Shown: in pieces, positions 1 to 6,219 of the stretch
How positions within the stretch are numbered: the stretch's first letter is position 1
Layout: every line of letters begins with the position of its first letter
Assembly: GCA_902475455.1 (NCBI GenBank)
Contig: CABRZO010000103.1
Span: 1 to 8,726, forward strand
Origin: an uncultured Eubacteriales bacterium
Lineage (GTDB): Bacteria; Bacillota; Clostridia; Oscillospirales; Oscillospiraceae
Direction of reading: 5' to 3'
DNA length: 8,726 bases
Notes under the pieces: model-generated
What the model was told of the DNA's origin: nothing
What the model saw: the letters and a program-made list of their open reading frames with translations, nothing else
The model's database searches: none
Program-made: the position numbers and the translations under genes

Positions 1-415
1 TCTGATCAGCGGCCCCGCCTCCGTCTCTGAAGCGGGAGAAAACGGCCCTCTTCCGCCGCTGGTGGAGGCCGCGGTGGGCATCATCCAGGAAGAGTTCCCC
101 TTTCTGGAGGGGTTGGACGAGCTGGCGGAGCGGCTGGAGGTATCCAAGGCCCACCTGATCCGTACCTTTACCCAGAAAATGGGTATCTCTCCCGGCCGAT
201 ATATCACCCATTTAAGGGTAGAATATGCCAAGCTGCTGCTGCGGGGTGAGGACGCCTCTATCACCTATGTGGCGGAGGCATCAGGGTTTGCCAACGCCAA
301 TTATTTTGCCAAGGTATTTCGCCGGGAGACCGGCATGTCCCCCAGTGAATATCTGGAAAGCGTTCCCCGGCAGGACCGGAAACGCCCCTCAAATCGGGAT
401 CCCTTCCTGTGGTAA
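1..415 (+). CDS. AraC-family transcriptional regulator, C-terminal part (5' end outside window)
   Basis: The frame is open from base 2 to the TAA at 413-415, giving 137 visible residues; the N-terminus lies off the left edge. A GTG at 62 is in frame, but I see no reason to call it the start because the frame runs on upstream. The visible part is a complete AraC/XylS DNA-binding domain with two helix-turn-helix units. The first lies at about fragment residues 39-60 (LAERLEVSKAHLIRTF), the second at about 86-110 (ITYVAEASGFANANYFAKVF), followed by the usual G-MSPSEYL ending. The family activates or represses sugar and stress genes after sensing a ligand through an N-terminal domain that cannot be seen here. 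It lies on the same strand as, and 345 nt upstream of, the sugar importer operon, so it may control it. The tail after the domain (about 20 residues) is basic and proline-rich. The family call is secure; the target and ligand are unknown. Confidence 0.9.
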   Translation, partial: LISGPASVSEAGENGPLPPLVEAAVGIIQEEFPFLEGLDELAERLEVSKAHLIRTFTQKMGISPGRYITHLRVEYAKLLLRGEDASITYVAEASGFANANYFAKVFRRETGMSPSEYLESVPRQDRKRPSNRDPFLW

Positions 416-557
416 TCGGGCCCATACAGCACATTTTGATATATTGTTTTCTGTGGCTTTTGATGTTTCTTTTCGCATTCCTAAGATTGTCTTTCGCTTT
501 TTTCCGACTACCCCCTTATTATATTCGTCTTTTTTAACAAAAAGAATAATAAAATAA

Positions 558-586
558 TTAACATTTTAACGAAACTGCATTAAATA
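558..586 (+). promoter_or_regulatory. Candidate promoter for the importer operon (TTAACA-17-TAAATA)
   Basis: TTAACA (558-563) matches the sigma-70 -35 consensus at five of six positions. A 17-nt spacer leads to TAAATA (581-586), a poor -10 that overlaps the left arm of the large palindrome. The spacer carries AACGAAA, also found in the spacer of the alpha-galactosidase promoter. A rival candidate downstream is TTTACA (661-666), 16 nt, then TATATC (683-688). I cannot decide between them. Confidence 0.3.
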
Positions 587-649
587 TACCCAGATGTCAT
601 TTGATATGCGCGCAAGGCGCATTATATGGCGTCTGGGTATATTTTAATG
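578..649. repeat. 72-nt near-perfect palindrome (large hairpin or inverted-repeat element)
   Basis: The arms AAATATACCCAGA (582-594) and TCTGGGTATATTT (632-644) are perfect complements. Pairing continues inward over 595-600 with 626-631, counting two G-U pairs, and outward over 578-581 with 646-649 if T645 is bulged. After a small internal loop, an inner stem ATGCGC (606-611) / GCGCAT (617-622) closes a 5-nt loop. The outer stem is AT-rich and followed only by a short TTTTAA, so it does not look like an ordinary intrinsic terminator, although termination after the AraC gene remains possible. Other readings are a MITE-like or REP-like repeat, a structured leader RNA, or a palindromic operator. 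Confidence 0.75.
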
Positions 650-660
650 GAACACTTTCA

Positions 661-688
661 TTTACAGTTTAGACATATTTATTATATC
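661..688 (+). promoter_or_regulatory. Alternative candidate promoter for the importer operon (TTTACA-16-TATATC)
   Basis: TTTACA (661-666) has five of six -35 matches and TATATC (683-688) four of six -10 matches, with a 16-nt spacer. It lies downstream of the palindrome, about 70 nt before the binding-protein start. That would give a short leader carrying the repeat cluster at 692-722. AT-rich DNA yields such matches readily, so support is weak. Confidence 0.3.
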
Positions 689-691
689 ATT

Positions 692-722
692 AAGATACTT
701 TTACGACGCTATCTTTTCGACG
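692..722. promoter_or_regulatory. Inverted plus direct repeat cluster, possible operator
   Basis: AAGATA (692-697) and TATCTT (710-715) form a perfect 6-bp inverted repeat with a 12-nt spacer. Overlapping it, CTTTTACGACG (698-708) and CTTTTCGACG (713-722) are near-identical direct copies offset by 15 nt. The second copy runs into the palindrome CGACGTCG (718-725). AraC-family proteins often bind direct repeats, so this is a possible regulator site. The assignment is inference from position and symmetry only. Confidence 0.3.
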
Positions 723-755
723 TCGTTGGAATCAAGGAAGAAAAGAGGAGGAGAA

Positions 756-764
756 ATGTCATGA
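756..764 (+). other. Two-codon minicistron overlapping the binding-protein start (ATG TCA TGA)
   Basis: An out-of-frame ATG at 756-758 is followed by TCA and TGA. The TGA (762-764) overlaps the binding-protein ATG (761-763). The AGGAGG at 746-751 sits only 4 nt from the first ATG but 9 nt from the real start, so the second is better placed. It may be chance; if ribosomes use it, it could affect initiation at ATG 761. Confidence 0.2.
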
Positions 765-2044
765 AAAGAGTACCGCGTGTGTTGGCCCTTTTGCTGGCAG
801 TCGTGCTGATATTTCCACTCTCTGGATGCGGTTCGTCAGACGGAAAGACCCATCTGACCTTCCAAATCTGGGATGTCGGCCAGCGGGACGGCATGCAGGC
901 AATGTGCGACGCCTACACCGCCAACGTAAACCCTGATGTTGTCATCGAGGTGCAGGTGACCAGCTGGAGCGAGTATTGGACCAAGCTGGAAGCCGCCGCC
1001 GAGAGCAACACCCTGCCGGATCTGTTCTGGATGCACACCGACCAGATCCTCTATTACTCCGAGTTCGGAATGCTGGCGGATGTCACCGATCTGTTCCCCT
1101 ATGAGGAGCATTACAGCGACATCTCCATCAGCAACGCCCAGGGGTCTGACGGACGGATGTACGGCGTGCCCAAGGACAAGGATAACATCTGCCTGGTTTA
1201 CAACCGGGAGATGTTTGACGCCGCCGGGGTGGCCTATCCCGACGAGACCTGGACCTGGGACGACCTGACCGCCGCTTCCCAGGCCATCTATGACGCCACC
1301 GGCTGCTACGGCTACATGGCCTATAACGACGAGCAGCTGGGCTACCACAACTTCGTCTACCAGAACGGCGGCTGCATCCTCACCGAGGATAAGACCCAGG
1401 GCGGTTTTGACCAGCCCGCCACCCGGGAGGCCATTGAGTACTATGTGAATCTGCAGGATTACGAATGGTGCCCCGACCAGGCCTACTTCGCCGAGACCAC
1501 ACCCGGCACCGCCTTCTTCTCCGAGAAGGGAGCCATGTTCCTGGAGGGCAGCTGGAACCTGCTGGCTCAAATGACCAACTACCCCGAGATGGTGGGTAAA
1601 TGGGATGTGGCGGTGCTGCCCGCCGCCCCGGATCCCGTCAGCGGCGATGGCCGGGCCACCATTTCCAACGGCCTCACCTACGCCACCGGCGCCCACGGCA
1701 AAAACCTGGAGATCGCCCTTGACGTACTGAAATACTTTGCCGGTGAGGAGGCCCAGCGCATTCAGGGCGAATCCGGCGCCGCTATCCCCGCCTACGAGGG
1801 ACTGGAGGAGACCTGGATCAGCGCCTTTGACCAGTTCGACTATGATCTGGACCTGGAGGCTATTATGAGCCAGTTTGACTACTGCGTGCAGTACGTCAAC
1901 AACTCCGCCCGTCCCAAGTGGAAGAGCGGCGTGGTAGATATTATGACCAGCATCTACAACGGCTCCGTGGACATTGATACCGGCCTGGACAACATCCAGA
2001 ATCTGATCAACACCGAGACCGCCAAGAAACTGGCCGATTCCTGA
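761..2044 (+). CDS. ABC sugar transporter substrate-binding lipoprotein (CUT1 / MsmE-like)
   Basis: This 427-residue protein should capture an oligosaccharide outside the membrane and hand it to the two permeases encoded next. The start is ATG 761, preceded by AGGAGG at 746-751 with a 9-nt gap. An earlier in-frame ATG at 626 has no ribosome site and would add a non-signal leader. From ATG 761 the N-terminus is a classic lipoprotein signal: basic MKRVPR, a hydrophobic stretch at about 7-20, and the lipobox LSGC with lipidated Cys23. The mature part has the family 1 solute-binding pattern: an early strand (LTFQIWDVG), a PDLFWMHTDQI segment, and a C-terminal lobe with GAMFLEGSWN. The length is normal for the family (about 400-450). 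It is the first gene of a three-gene operon, with a 15-nt gap to the next. The alpha-galactosidase downstream suggests an alpha-galactoside substrate, but the binding residues cannot be read out, so specificity is inference. Confidence 0.92.
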   Translation: MKRVPRVLALLLAVVLIFPLSGCGSSDGKTHLTFQIWDVGQRDGMQAMCDAYTANVNPDVVIEVQVTSWSEYWTKLEAAAESNTLPDLFWMHTDQILYYSEFGMLADVTDLFPYEEHYSDISISNAQGSDGRMYGVPKDKDNICLVYNREMFDAAGVAYPDETWTWDDLTAASQAIYDATGCYGYMAYNDEQLGYHNFVYQNGGCILTEDKTQGGFDQPATREAIEYYVNLQDYEWCPDQAYFAETTPGTAFFSEKGAMFLEGSWNLLAQMTNYPEMVGKWDVAVLPAAPDPVSGDGRATISNGLTYATGAHGKNLEIALDVLKYFAGEEAQRIQGESGAAIPAYEGLEETWISAFDQFDYDLDLEAIMSQFDYCVQYVNNSARPKWKSGVVDIMTSIYNGSVDIDTGLDNIQNLINTETAKKLADS

Positions 2045-2059
2045 GAGGAGGGGTGAGAC

Positions 2060-2956
2060 GTGAAGAGAAAGACATTCAAGCTGTCCGCCGCCGCCCGGCG
2101 GGAGCAGAACTGGGGCTATCTGATGATCGCCCCCACCATGATCGGTCTGATCGTGCTCAACCTGTGGCCCTTTGTTCAGACCATCTACACCAGCTTCTGT
2201 GAGCACCTGGGCTTCGGCCACTATAAGTTTATCGGCATCGGGAACTATGTGGAGATGTTCCAGAGCCCCGAAGTCTGGCGGGCCACCTGGAATACCATCC
2301 TGTTCTGCATCCTGACGGTGCCGGTGGGCCTGTTCCTGTCCCTGCTGGTGGCCATGATGCTCAACGCCAAGATCAAGGGCAAGGGCGTGTTCCGGACTAT
2401 CTTCTTCCTGCCCATGGTCTGCGCCCCTGCCGCCGTCACCATGGTGTGGCGCTGGATCTTCAACAGCGATTACGGCATCCTCAACCAGCTGCTGGGCACC
2501 CACATCAACTGGATCACCGATTCCCGCTTCGTGATGATCGCCTGCGCCATTGTGGCCATCTGGAGCAACATCGGTTATGACGCGGTGCTGCTGCTGGCCG
2601 GCCTGCAGAACATCTCCAAGTCCTACTATGAGGCCGCCGAGATCGACGGCACCAGCAAGGTCAACCAGTTTCTGCAGATCACCCTGCCCATGGTCTCCCC
2701 CACCCTGTTCGTGGTTATGATCATGCGCCTGATGTCCTCCATCAAGGTCTATGATCTGATCTACATGATGGTGGAAGACACGAACCCGGCACTGACCTCG
2801 GTACAAAGCCTGATGTACCTGTTCTACCGGGAGACCTTCGTGGCCGGCAGCCGCGGATACGGCGCCGCCATCGTGGTCTGGACTGTGCTGCTGATCGGTA
2901 TTATTACCGTCATCCAGTTCATCGGCCAGAAAAAGTGGGTCAACTATGATGTGTAA
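2060..2956 (+). CDS. ABC sugar transporter permease, MalF/UgpA/MsmF type
   Basis: A 298-residue inner-membrane subunit that forms half of the translocation channel of a CUT1 sugar importer. The start is GTG 2060, with GAGGAGGG upstream (2045-2052). A GTG at 2053 is out of frame. Six hydrophobic segments can be seen, near residues 19-40, 76-98, 108-130, 158-180, 208-230 and 272-293. The ATPase-docking EAA loop is clear at 191-210: E191-A-A-E-I-D-G197, then I207-T-L-P210, with the expected spacing. The N-terminus is short and basic (MKRKTFKLSAAARRE), unlike the long N-terminal extension of enterobacterial MalF. That fits the UgpA/MsmF branch. Gaps of 15 nt on both sides indicate translation within one operon. 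The partner is the next permease; the ATPase is not encoded nearby. Confidence 0.94.
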   Translation: MKRKTFKLSAAARREQNWGYLMIAPTMIGLIVLNLWPFVQTIYTSFCEHLGFGHYKFIGIGNYVEMFQSPEVWRATWNTILFCILTVPVGLFLSLLVAMMLNAKIKGKGVFRTIFFLPMVCAPAAVTMVWRWIFNSDYGILNQLLGTHINWITDSRFVMIACAIVAIWSNIGYDAVLLLAGLQNISKSYYEAAEIDGTSKVNQFLQITLPMVSPTLFVVMIMRLMSSIKVYDLIYMMVEDTNPALTSVQSLMYLFYRETFVAGSRGYGAAIVVWTVLLIGIITVIQFIGQKKWVNYDV

Positions 2957-2971
2957 GGGAGGGGAAACGCG

Positions 2972-3811
2972 ATGAAACAGAGCTCAATACAACGCACAAA
3001 GCGGCTGACCACCGTTCTGATCTATGTATGCCTGATCCTGGGCGCCATCATCATGATCTTCCCCTTCGTGTGGATGATCCTCACCAGCTTCAAGACCCAG
3101 ACGGAGAGCATGCAGATTCCTCCTATCATCTTCCCTTCCCACTGGAATCTGGACAACTTCGTGGACGCCATCGCCTCTCTGCCCTTCGTCAACATGTATG
3201 TGAACACCGCCCTGATGATCCTGTTCCGGGTCGTCTGTGCCGTGGTGTTCAGCTCCATGGCGGGCTACGCCTTTGCCAAGCTGAACTTCCGGGGTAAGAA
3301 CATCCTCTTTGGCCTGATTCTGGTGCAGATGTCCCTGCCCTCCCAGATCTTTATTCTGCCCCAGTACCAGATGGTGGCAAAGCTGGGCATGGCCAACACC
3401 ATTTTCGCCCTGGTGTTCCCGGGTATCGTCTCCGCCTTCGGCACCTTCTTCCTGCGGCAGACTTACATGGGAATTCCCACCGAGATCGGTGAGGCCGCCT
3501 GCCTGGACGGCTGCAACCAGTTTGAGATCTTCGTCAAGGTCATGTTCCCCCTCACCGGCACCTCTGTGGCGGCGCTGACCATCTTCACCGCCGTGTTCGC
3601 TTACAGCGACCTGATGTGGCCCCTGGTGGTCAACTCCGACCTGAAGATGATGACCCTGTCTTCCGGCCTTGCCACTCTGCGGGGCCAGTTCTCCACCAAC
3701 TTCCCGGTGCTCATGGCGGGCAGTCTGCTGGCCATGCTGCCCATGGTGATTCTCTATATGATTTTCCAGCGTCAGTTCATCGAGGGCATCGCCAACACGG
3801 GTGGAAAGTAA
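2972..3811 (+). CDS. ABC sugar transporter permease, MalG/UgpE/MsmG type
   Basis: A 279-residue second channel subunit of the importer. The start is ATG 2972 with GGGAGGGG just upstream. The first membrane segment (about residues 13-35, ending in FPFVWMILTSFKTQTE) carries the signature seen at the start of MalG/UgpE proteins. The loop that follows, with PPIIFPSHWNLDNF, is also typical. The EAA loop lies at 174-193: E174-A-A-C-L-D-G180, then V190-M-F-P193. The protein ends close after the last membrane helix with QRQFIEGIANTGGK; the F-x-xG-I/L-xxGAVKG style ending is usual for this branch. It is the third and last gene of the operon, followed 22 nt later by a hairpin terminator. The family is certain; substrate assignment rests on context. 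Confidence 0.94.
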   Translation: MKQSSIQRTKRLTTVLIYVCLILGAIIMIFPFVWMILTSFKTQTESMQIPPIIFPSHWNLDNFVDAIASLPFVNMYVNTALMILFRVVCAVVFSSMAGYAFAKLNFRGKNILFGLILVQMSLPSQIFILPQYQMVAKLGMANTIFALVFPGIVSAFGTFFLRQTYMGIPTEIGEAACLDGCNQFEIFVKVMFPLTGTSVAALTIFTAVFAYSDLMWPLVVNSDLKMMTLSSGLATLRGQFSTNFPVLMAGSLLAMLPMVILYMIFQRQFIEGIANTGGK

Positions 3812-3833
3812 TCTCACGAATTCCACATTTACA

Positions 3834-3895
3834 GCGACAGCCTCTGCACTGGTTTTTCACCGGCCTGCCGGGGCTGTCGCCCTTTTCTAATTTTC
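3834..3895 (+). terminator. Intrinsic terminator of the importer operon
   Basis: GCGACAGCC (3834-3842) pairs perfectly with GGCTGTCGC (3872-3880), followed directly by CCTTTTCTAATTTT. The 29-nt interior holds a second small stem (CCGG/CCGG around 3860-3871). The position, 22 nt after the last permease stop, is as expected. The long interior may make it leaky, so some read-through into the alpha-galactosidase gene is possible. Confidence 0.75.
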
Positions 3896-3897
3896 TA

Positions 3898-3926
3898 TTG
3901 AATCTCAACGAAATATCGCTTAGAAT
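3898..3926 (+). promoter_or_regulatory. Sigma-70 type promoter of the alpha-galactosidase gene
   Basis: TTGAAT (3898-3903), a 17-nt spacer, and TAGAAT (3921-3926) make a good housekeeping promoter, with four and five of six consensus matches. It begins only a few bases after the T-run of the upstream terminator, so the enzyme gene has its own transcript with a leader of roughly 55 nt. The spacer contains AACGAAA (3907-3913), shared with the region upstream of the importer. I see no clear cre-like catabolite site. Confidence 0.6.
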
Positions 3927-3941
3927 GGGTGTGCTGTGCGC

Positions 3942-3958
3942 CCCGCTCCCAGCGGGAG
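3942..3958 (+). promoter_or_regulatory. Small leader hairpin(s) before the alpha-galactosidase gene
   Basis: CCCGCT (3942-3947) can pair with AGCGGG (3951-3956). In the alternative, CTCCC (3946-3950) can pair with GGGAG (3954-3958). The two 3-nt-loop hairpins exclude each other and lie in the probable 5' leader, about 20 nt before the ribosome site (GAGGAG, 3978-3983). A regulatory role is speculative. Confidence 0.3.
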
Positions 3959-3989
3959 ACAATAGATCTTTCTTTGCGAGGAGTCTTTT

Positions 3990-6176
3990 ATGATTATCCA
4001 AGACAACAAACAGCGGCTGTTTACCTTACAGACCCGCAACACCACCTATCAAATCAAAGCGGATCATAACGGCGTTCTGCTTCACACCTATTACGGCCCC
4101 AAAATCCAGGGCGGCGACCTGTCCCGGCTGATCCAGTATGCCGACCGGGGCTTCTCCCCCAACCCCGACGAGGCGGGCAATGACCGCACCTACTCCCTGG
4201 ACACCCTGCCCCAGGAGTTCTCGGGATCCGGGGCGGGAGATTTCCGTCTTCCCTCCCTGGAGCTGGAACTGCCCGACGGCAGCCATGTGGCTGATCTTCG
4301 ATATATCGACGCAACCCTGCAACCGGGCAAGTACGCCCTGGAAGGGCTGCCCGCCTTTTTCGGCACCGCCCAGGAGGCGGATACGCTGATCATCACCCTG
4401 GAGGACACCTCCGCCAAGGTCCGGGTGGAGCTGCTCTACGGCGTGTTTGAGGAATACGACCTCATCACCCGGGCCGCCCGGATCATCAACTGCGGGGACG
4501 AGCCCCTCCGGCTGCGCCGGGCCGCCTCCCTGTGTCTGGACTTCCCCAGTGCCGGGCTGGATTTCATCACCTTTGACGGCGGCCATGTGAAGGAGCGGGG
4601 GCTGAACCGGACCCGGCTGCGCCCCGGCATCCAGTCGGTGGGCAGCATCCGGGGCATCTCCAGCCACCAGCACAACCCCTTTGTGATTCTGTGCGAGCCC
4701 AGCGCCAATGAGGAGTACGGCACCTGCTACGGGGCTGCCCTGCTGTACAGCGGCAACTTTGAGGCGGCGGCGGAGCAGAGTCAGTTTGACGATGCCCGGC
4801 TCACCCTGGGCATCCACCCCTTCCACTTCTGCTGGACTCTGGCCCCCGGCCAGGCCTTCACCACCCCGGAGGCCGCTCTGGTCTGCTCTCCCAAGGGGCT
4901 GGGCCAGATGAGCCGGCAGTTCCACCGGGCCATCCGGGAGCACCTGCTCCGGGACGTGTGGCGCGACCGGCGCAAGCCTGTGCTGGTCAACAGCTGGGAG
5001 GCCTTTTACTTCGACTATGACCACCAGCGGCTCATCCAGTTCGCCAAAGAGTCCGCCGCCCTGGGCGGGGAGCTGTTTGTTCTGGACGACGGCTGGTTTG
5101 GCCACCGGAACAACGATTCCAGCAGCCTGGGAGACTGGTGGGTCAACGAACAAAAGCTTCCCGACGGTCTTGGCGCCCTCTCCGCTGAAATCAATCAGCT
5201 GGGGATGGAATTCGGCCTGTGGATTGAGCCGGAGATGGTCAGTGAGGACAGCCGCCTGTATCGGGAACATCCGGATTGGGTGCTGAATCCCCCGGACCGC
5301 CCCTACACCCGGGGCCGCTTCCAGCTGGTGCTGGACTACACCCGGCCCGAGGTGCGGGAGTATATCTTTGAGGCCCTGCAGAAGATCCTGGATTCCGCCA
5401 ACATCGCCTATCTGAAGTGGGACATGAACCGGGCGCTGACCCAGGTCTGGTCCGCCGCCCTGCCCAGTCACCGGCAGGGAGAGGTCTATCACCGCTATGT
5501 GCTGGGGGTCTATGATCTGCTGGAGCGGATCCGGCAGGCCAACCCCAACACCCTCATTGAGGGCTGCTCCGGCGGCGGCGGCCGGTTTGACATGGGTATG
5601 CTGTACTACACCCCTCAGATCTGGTGCAGCGACAACACCGACGCCATCGACCGGCTGTCCATTCAGTACGGAACCTCCTTCGCCTATCCCCCCGCCACCA
5701 TGGGGGCTCATGTCTCCGCCATTCCCAACGAACAGACCGGCCGGAGCGTGCCGCTGGAGACCCGGGGCACCGTGGCCCTGTCCGGCACCTTTGGCTATGA
5801 GATGGATCTTGGGGCCCTGTCCGACCAGGAGAAGGCAGTGGTGGTCCAGCAGATTCAGGACTACAAAGACAGCTACCAGCTGATCCAGACCGGAGACTAC
5901 TACCGGCTGTCCGCTCCCTCCGCCGACGGAGCCCCTACCGCCTGGCTCCATGTGTCTCCGGACCGCAGGACGGCGCTGCTCTGCCTGGTCTCCGGCCAGG
6001 TGCACGCCGCCCCTCCCTTCCGGCGCATCAAGCTCAGCGGCCTGGATCCCGCGTTGCAGTACCGGCTGGATGGTGACGACACCCTCTGGAGCGGCGATGT
6101 GCTGATGCAGGCCGGCTATCCCCTGCCCATGTTGGGGGAGTATCAGTGCCTCCGGCTCTGGCTGAAAGCAGAATAA
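3990..6176 (+). CDS. aga: Alpha-galactosidase, glycoside hydrolase family 36
   Basis: The 728-residue enzyme hydrolyses terminal alpha-1,6-galactose from melibiose, raffinose and stachyose with retention of configuration. ATG 3990 follows GAGGAG (3978-3983). There is no signal peptide, so it acts in the cytoplasm on imported sugar. An N-terminal beta-sandwich covers about residues 1-320, the TIM barrel about 325-620, and a C-terminal beta domain the rest. Landmarks are NSWEAFYFDY (W336), DDGWFG (D366, D367), the nucleophile D478 in LKWDMNR, CSGGGGRFDMG (C526), and the acid/base D548 in WCSDNTDAIDRL. From memory of the family, the nucleophile and acid/base numbers equal those of the Geobacillus AgaA enzyme. 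That implies a full-length, tetramer-type group member without insertions. The gene stands between the importer operon and a convergent AraC regulator, with its own promoter and terminator. No inactivating change is seen. Confidence 0.97.
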   Translation: MIIQDNKQRLFTLQTRNTTYQIKADHNGVLLHTYYGPKIQGGDLSRLIQYADRGFSPNPDEAGNDRTYSLDTLPQEFSGSGAGDFRLPSLELELPDGSHVADLRYIDATLQPGKYALEGLPAFFGTAQEADTLIITLEDTSAKVRVELLYGVFEEYDLITRAARIINCGDEPLRLRRAASLCLDFPSAGLDFITFDGGHVKERGLNRTRLRPGIQSVGSIRGISSHQHNPFVILCEPSANEEYGTCYGAALLYSGNFEAAAEQSQFDDARLTLGIHPFHFCWTLAPGQAFTTPEAALVCSPKGLGQMSRQFHRAIREHLLRDVWRDRRKPVLVNSWEAFYFDYDHQRLIQFAKESAALGGELFVLDDGWFGHRNNDSSSLGDWWVNEQKLPDGLGALSAEINQLGMEFGLWIEPEMVSEDSRLYREHPDWVLNPPDRPYTRGRFQLVLDYTRPEVREYIFEALQKILDSANIAYLKWDMNRALTQVWSAALPSHRQGEVYHRYVLGVYDLLERIRQANPNTLIEGCSGGGGRFDMGMLYYTPQIWCSDNTDAIDRLSIQYGTSFAYPPATMGAHVSAIPNEQTGRSVPLETRGTVALSGTFGYEMDLGALSDQEKAVVVQQIQDYKDSYQLIQTGDYYRLSAPSADGAPTAWLHVSPDRRTALLCLVSGQVHAAPPFRRIKLSGLDPALQYRLDGDDTLWSGDVLMQAGYPLPMLGEYQCLRLWLKAE

Positions 6177-6178
6177 GC

Positions 6179-6215
6179 AAAAGAGCTGGCCACAAATTCT
6201 GCGGCCAGCTCTTTT
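6179..6215. terminator. Bidirectional intrinsic terminator between convergent genes
   Basis: AAAAGAGCTGGCC (6179-6191) and GGCCAGCTCTTTT (6203-6215) form a perfect 13-bp stem with an 11-nt loop. It is flanked by A-rich sequence on the left and T-rich on the right, so each strand reads as a hairpin followed by a U-run. It begins 2 nt after the alpha-galactosidase stop and ends 4 nt before the stop of the regulator on the other strand, so it can serve both genes. Confidence 0.9.
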
Positions 6216-6219
6216 CTGT

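Larger units (their letters stand above)
416..760. other. AT-rich gene-free region upstream of the importer operon
   Basis: This 345-nt stretch has no convincing gene and is visibly much richer in A/T than the flanking coding DNA. It contains T-rich runs after the AraC stop but no clear GC-rich terminator hairpin there. It also holds a large palindrome (578-649), candidate promoter elements, and an inverted plus direct repeat cluster (692-722) just before the ribosome binding site of the binding-protein gene. The operator and transcription start of the importer operon most probably lie here. Confidence 0.7.

Noticed and set aside
416..577. Terminator directly after the first AraC gene
   Set aside because: Only T-rich runs and a weak A/T hairpin (529-544) are present; no GC-rich stem with a following T-run was found.
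626..760. Upstream ATG extending the binding protein by 45 residues
   Set aside because: It lies inside the palindrome, has no ribosome site, and would bury the lipoprotein signal; ATG 761 fits far better.
836..2806. Long minus-strand open frame of 656 codons antisense to the binding protein and first permease
   Set aside because: Its translation is low in complexity (rich in G, H, V, D, Q) with no family signal. It follows from the G/C-ending codons of the real genes, and the sense-strand proteins are unmistakable.
2984..3826. Minus-strand open frame of 280 codons antisense to the second permease
   Set aside because: It is rich in H, G, Q and E without domains or membrane segments, as expected of an antisense shadow.
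3812..3989. Catabolite-control (cre-like) site before the alpha-galactosidase
   Set aside because: No stretch comes close enough to the TGNAANCGNTNNCA pattern to report.
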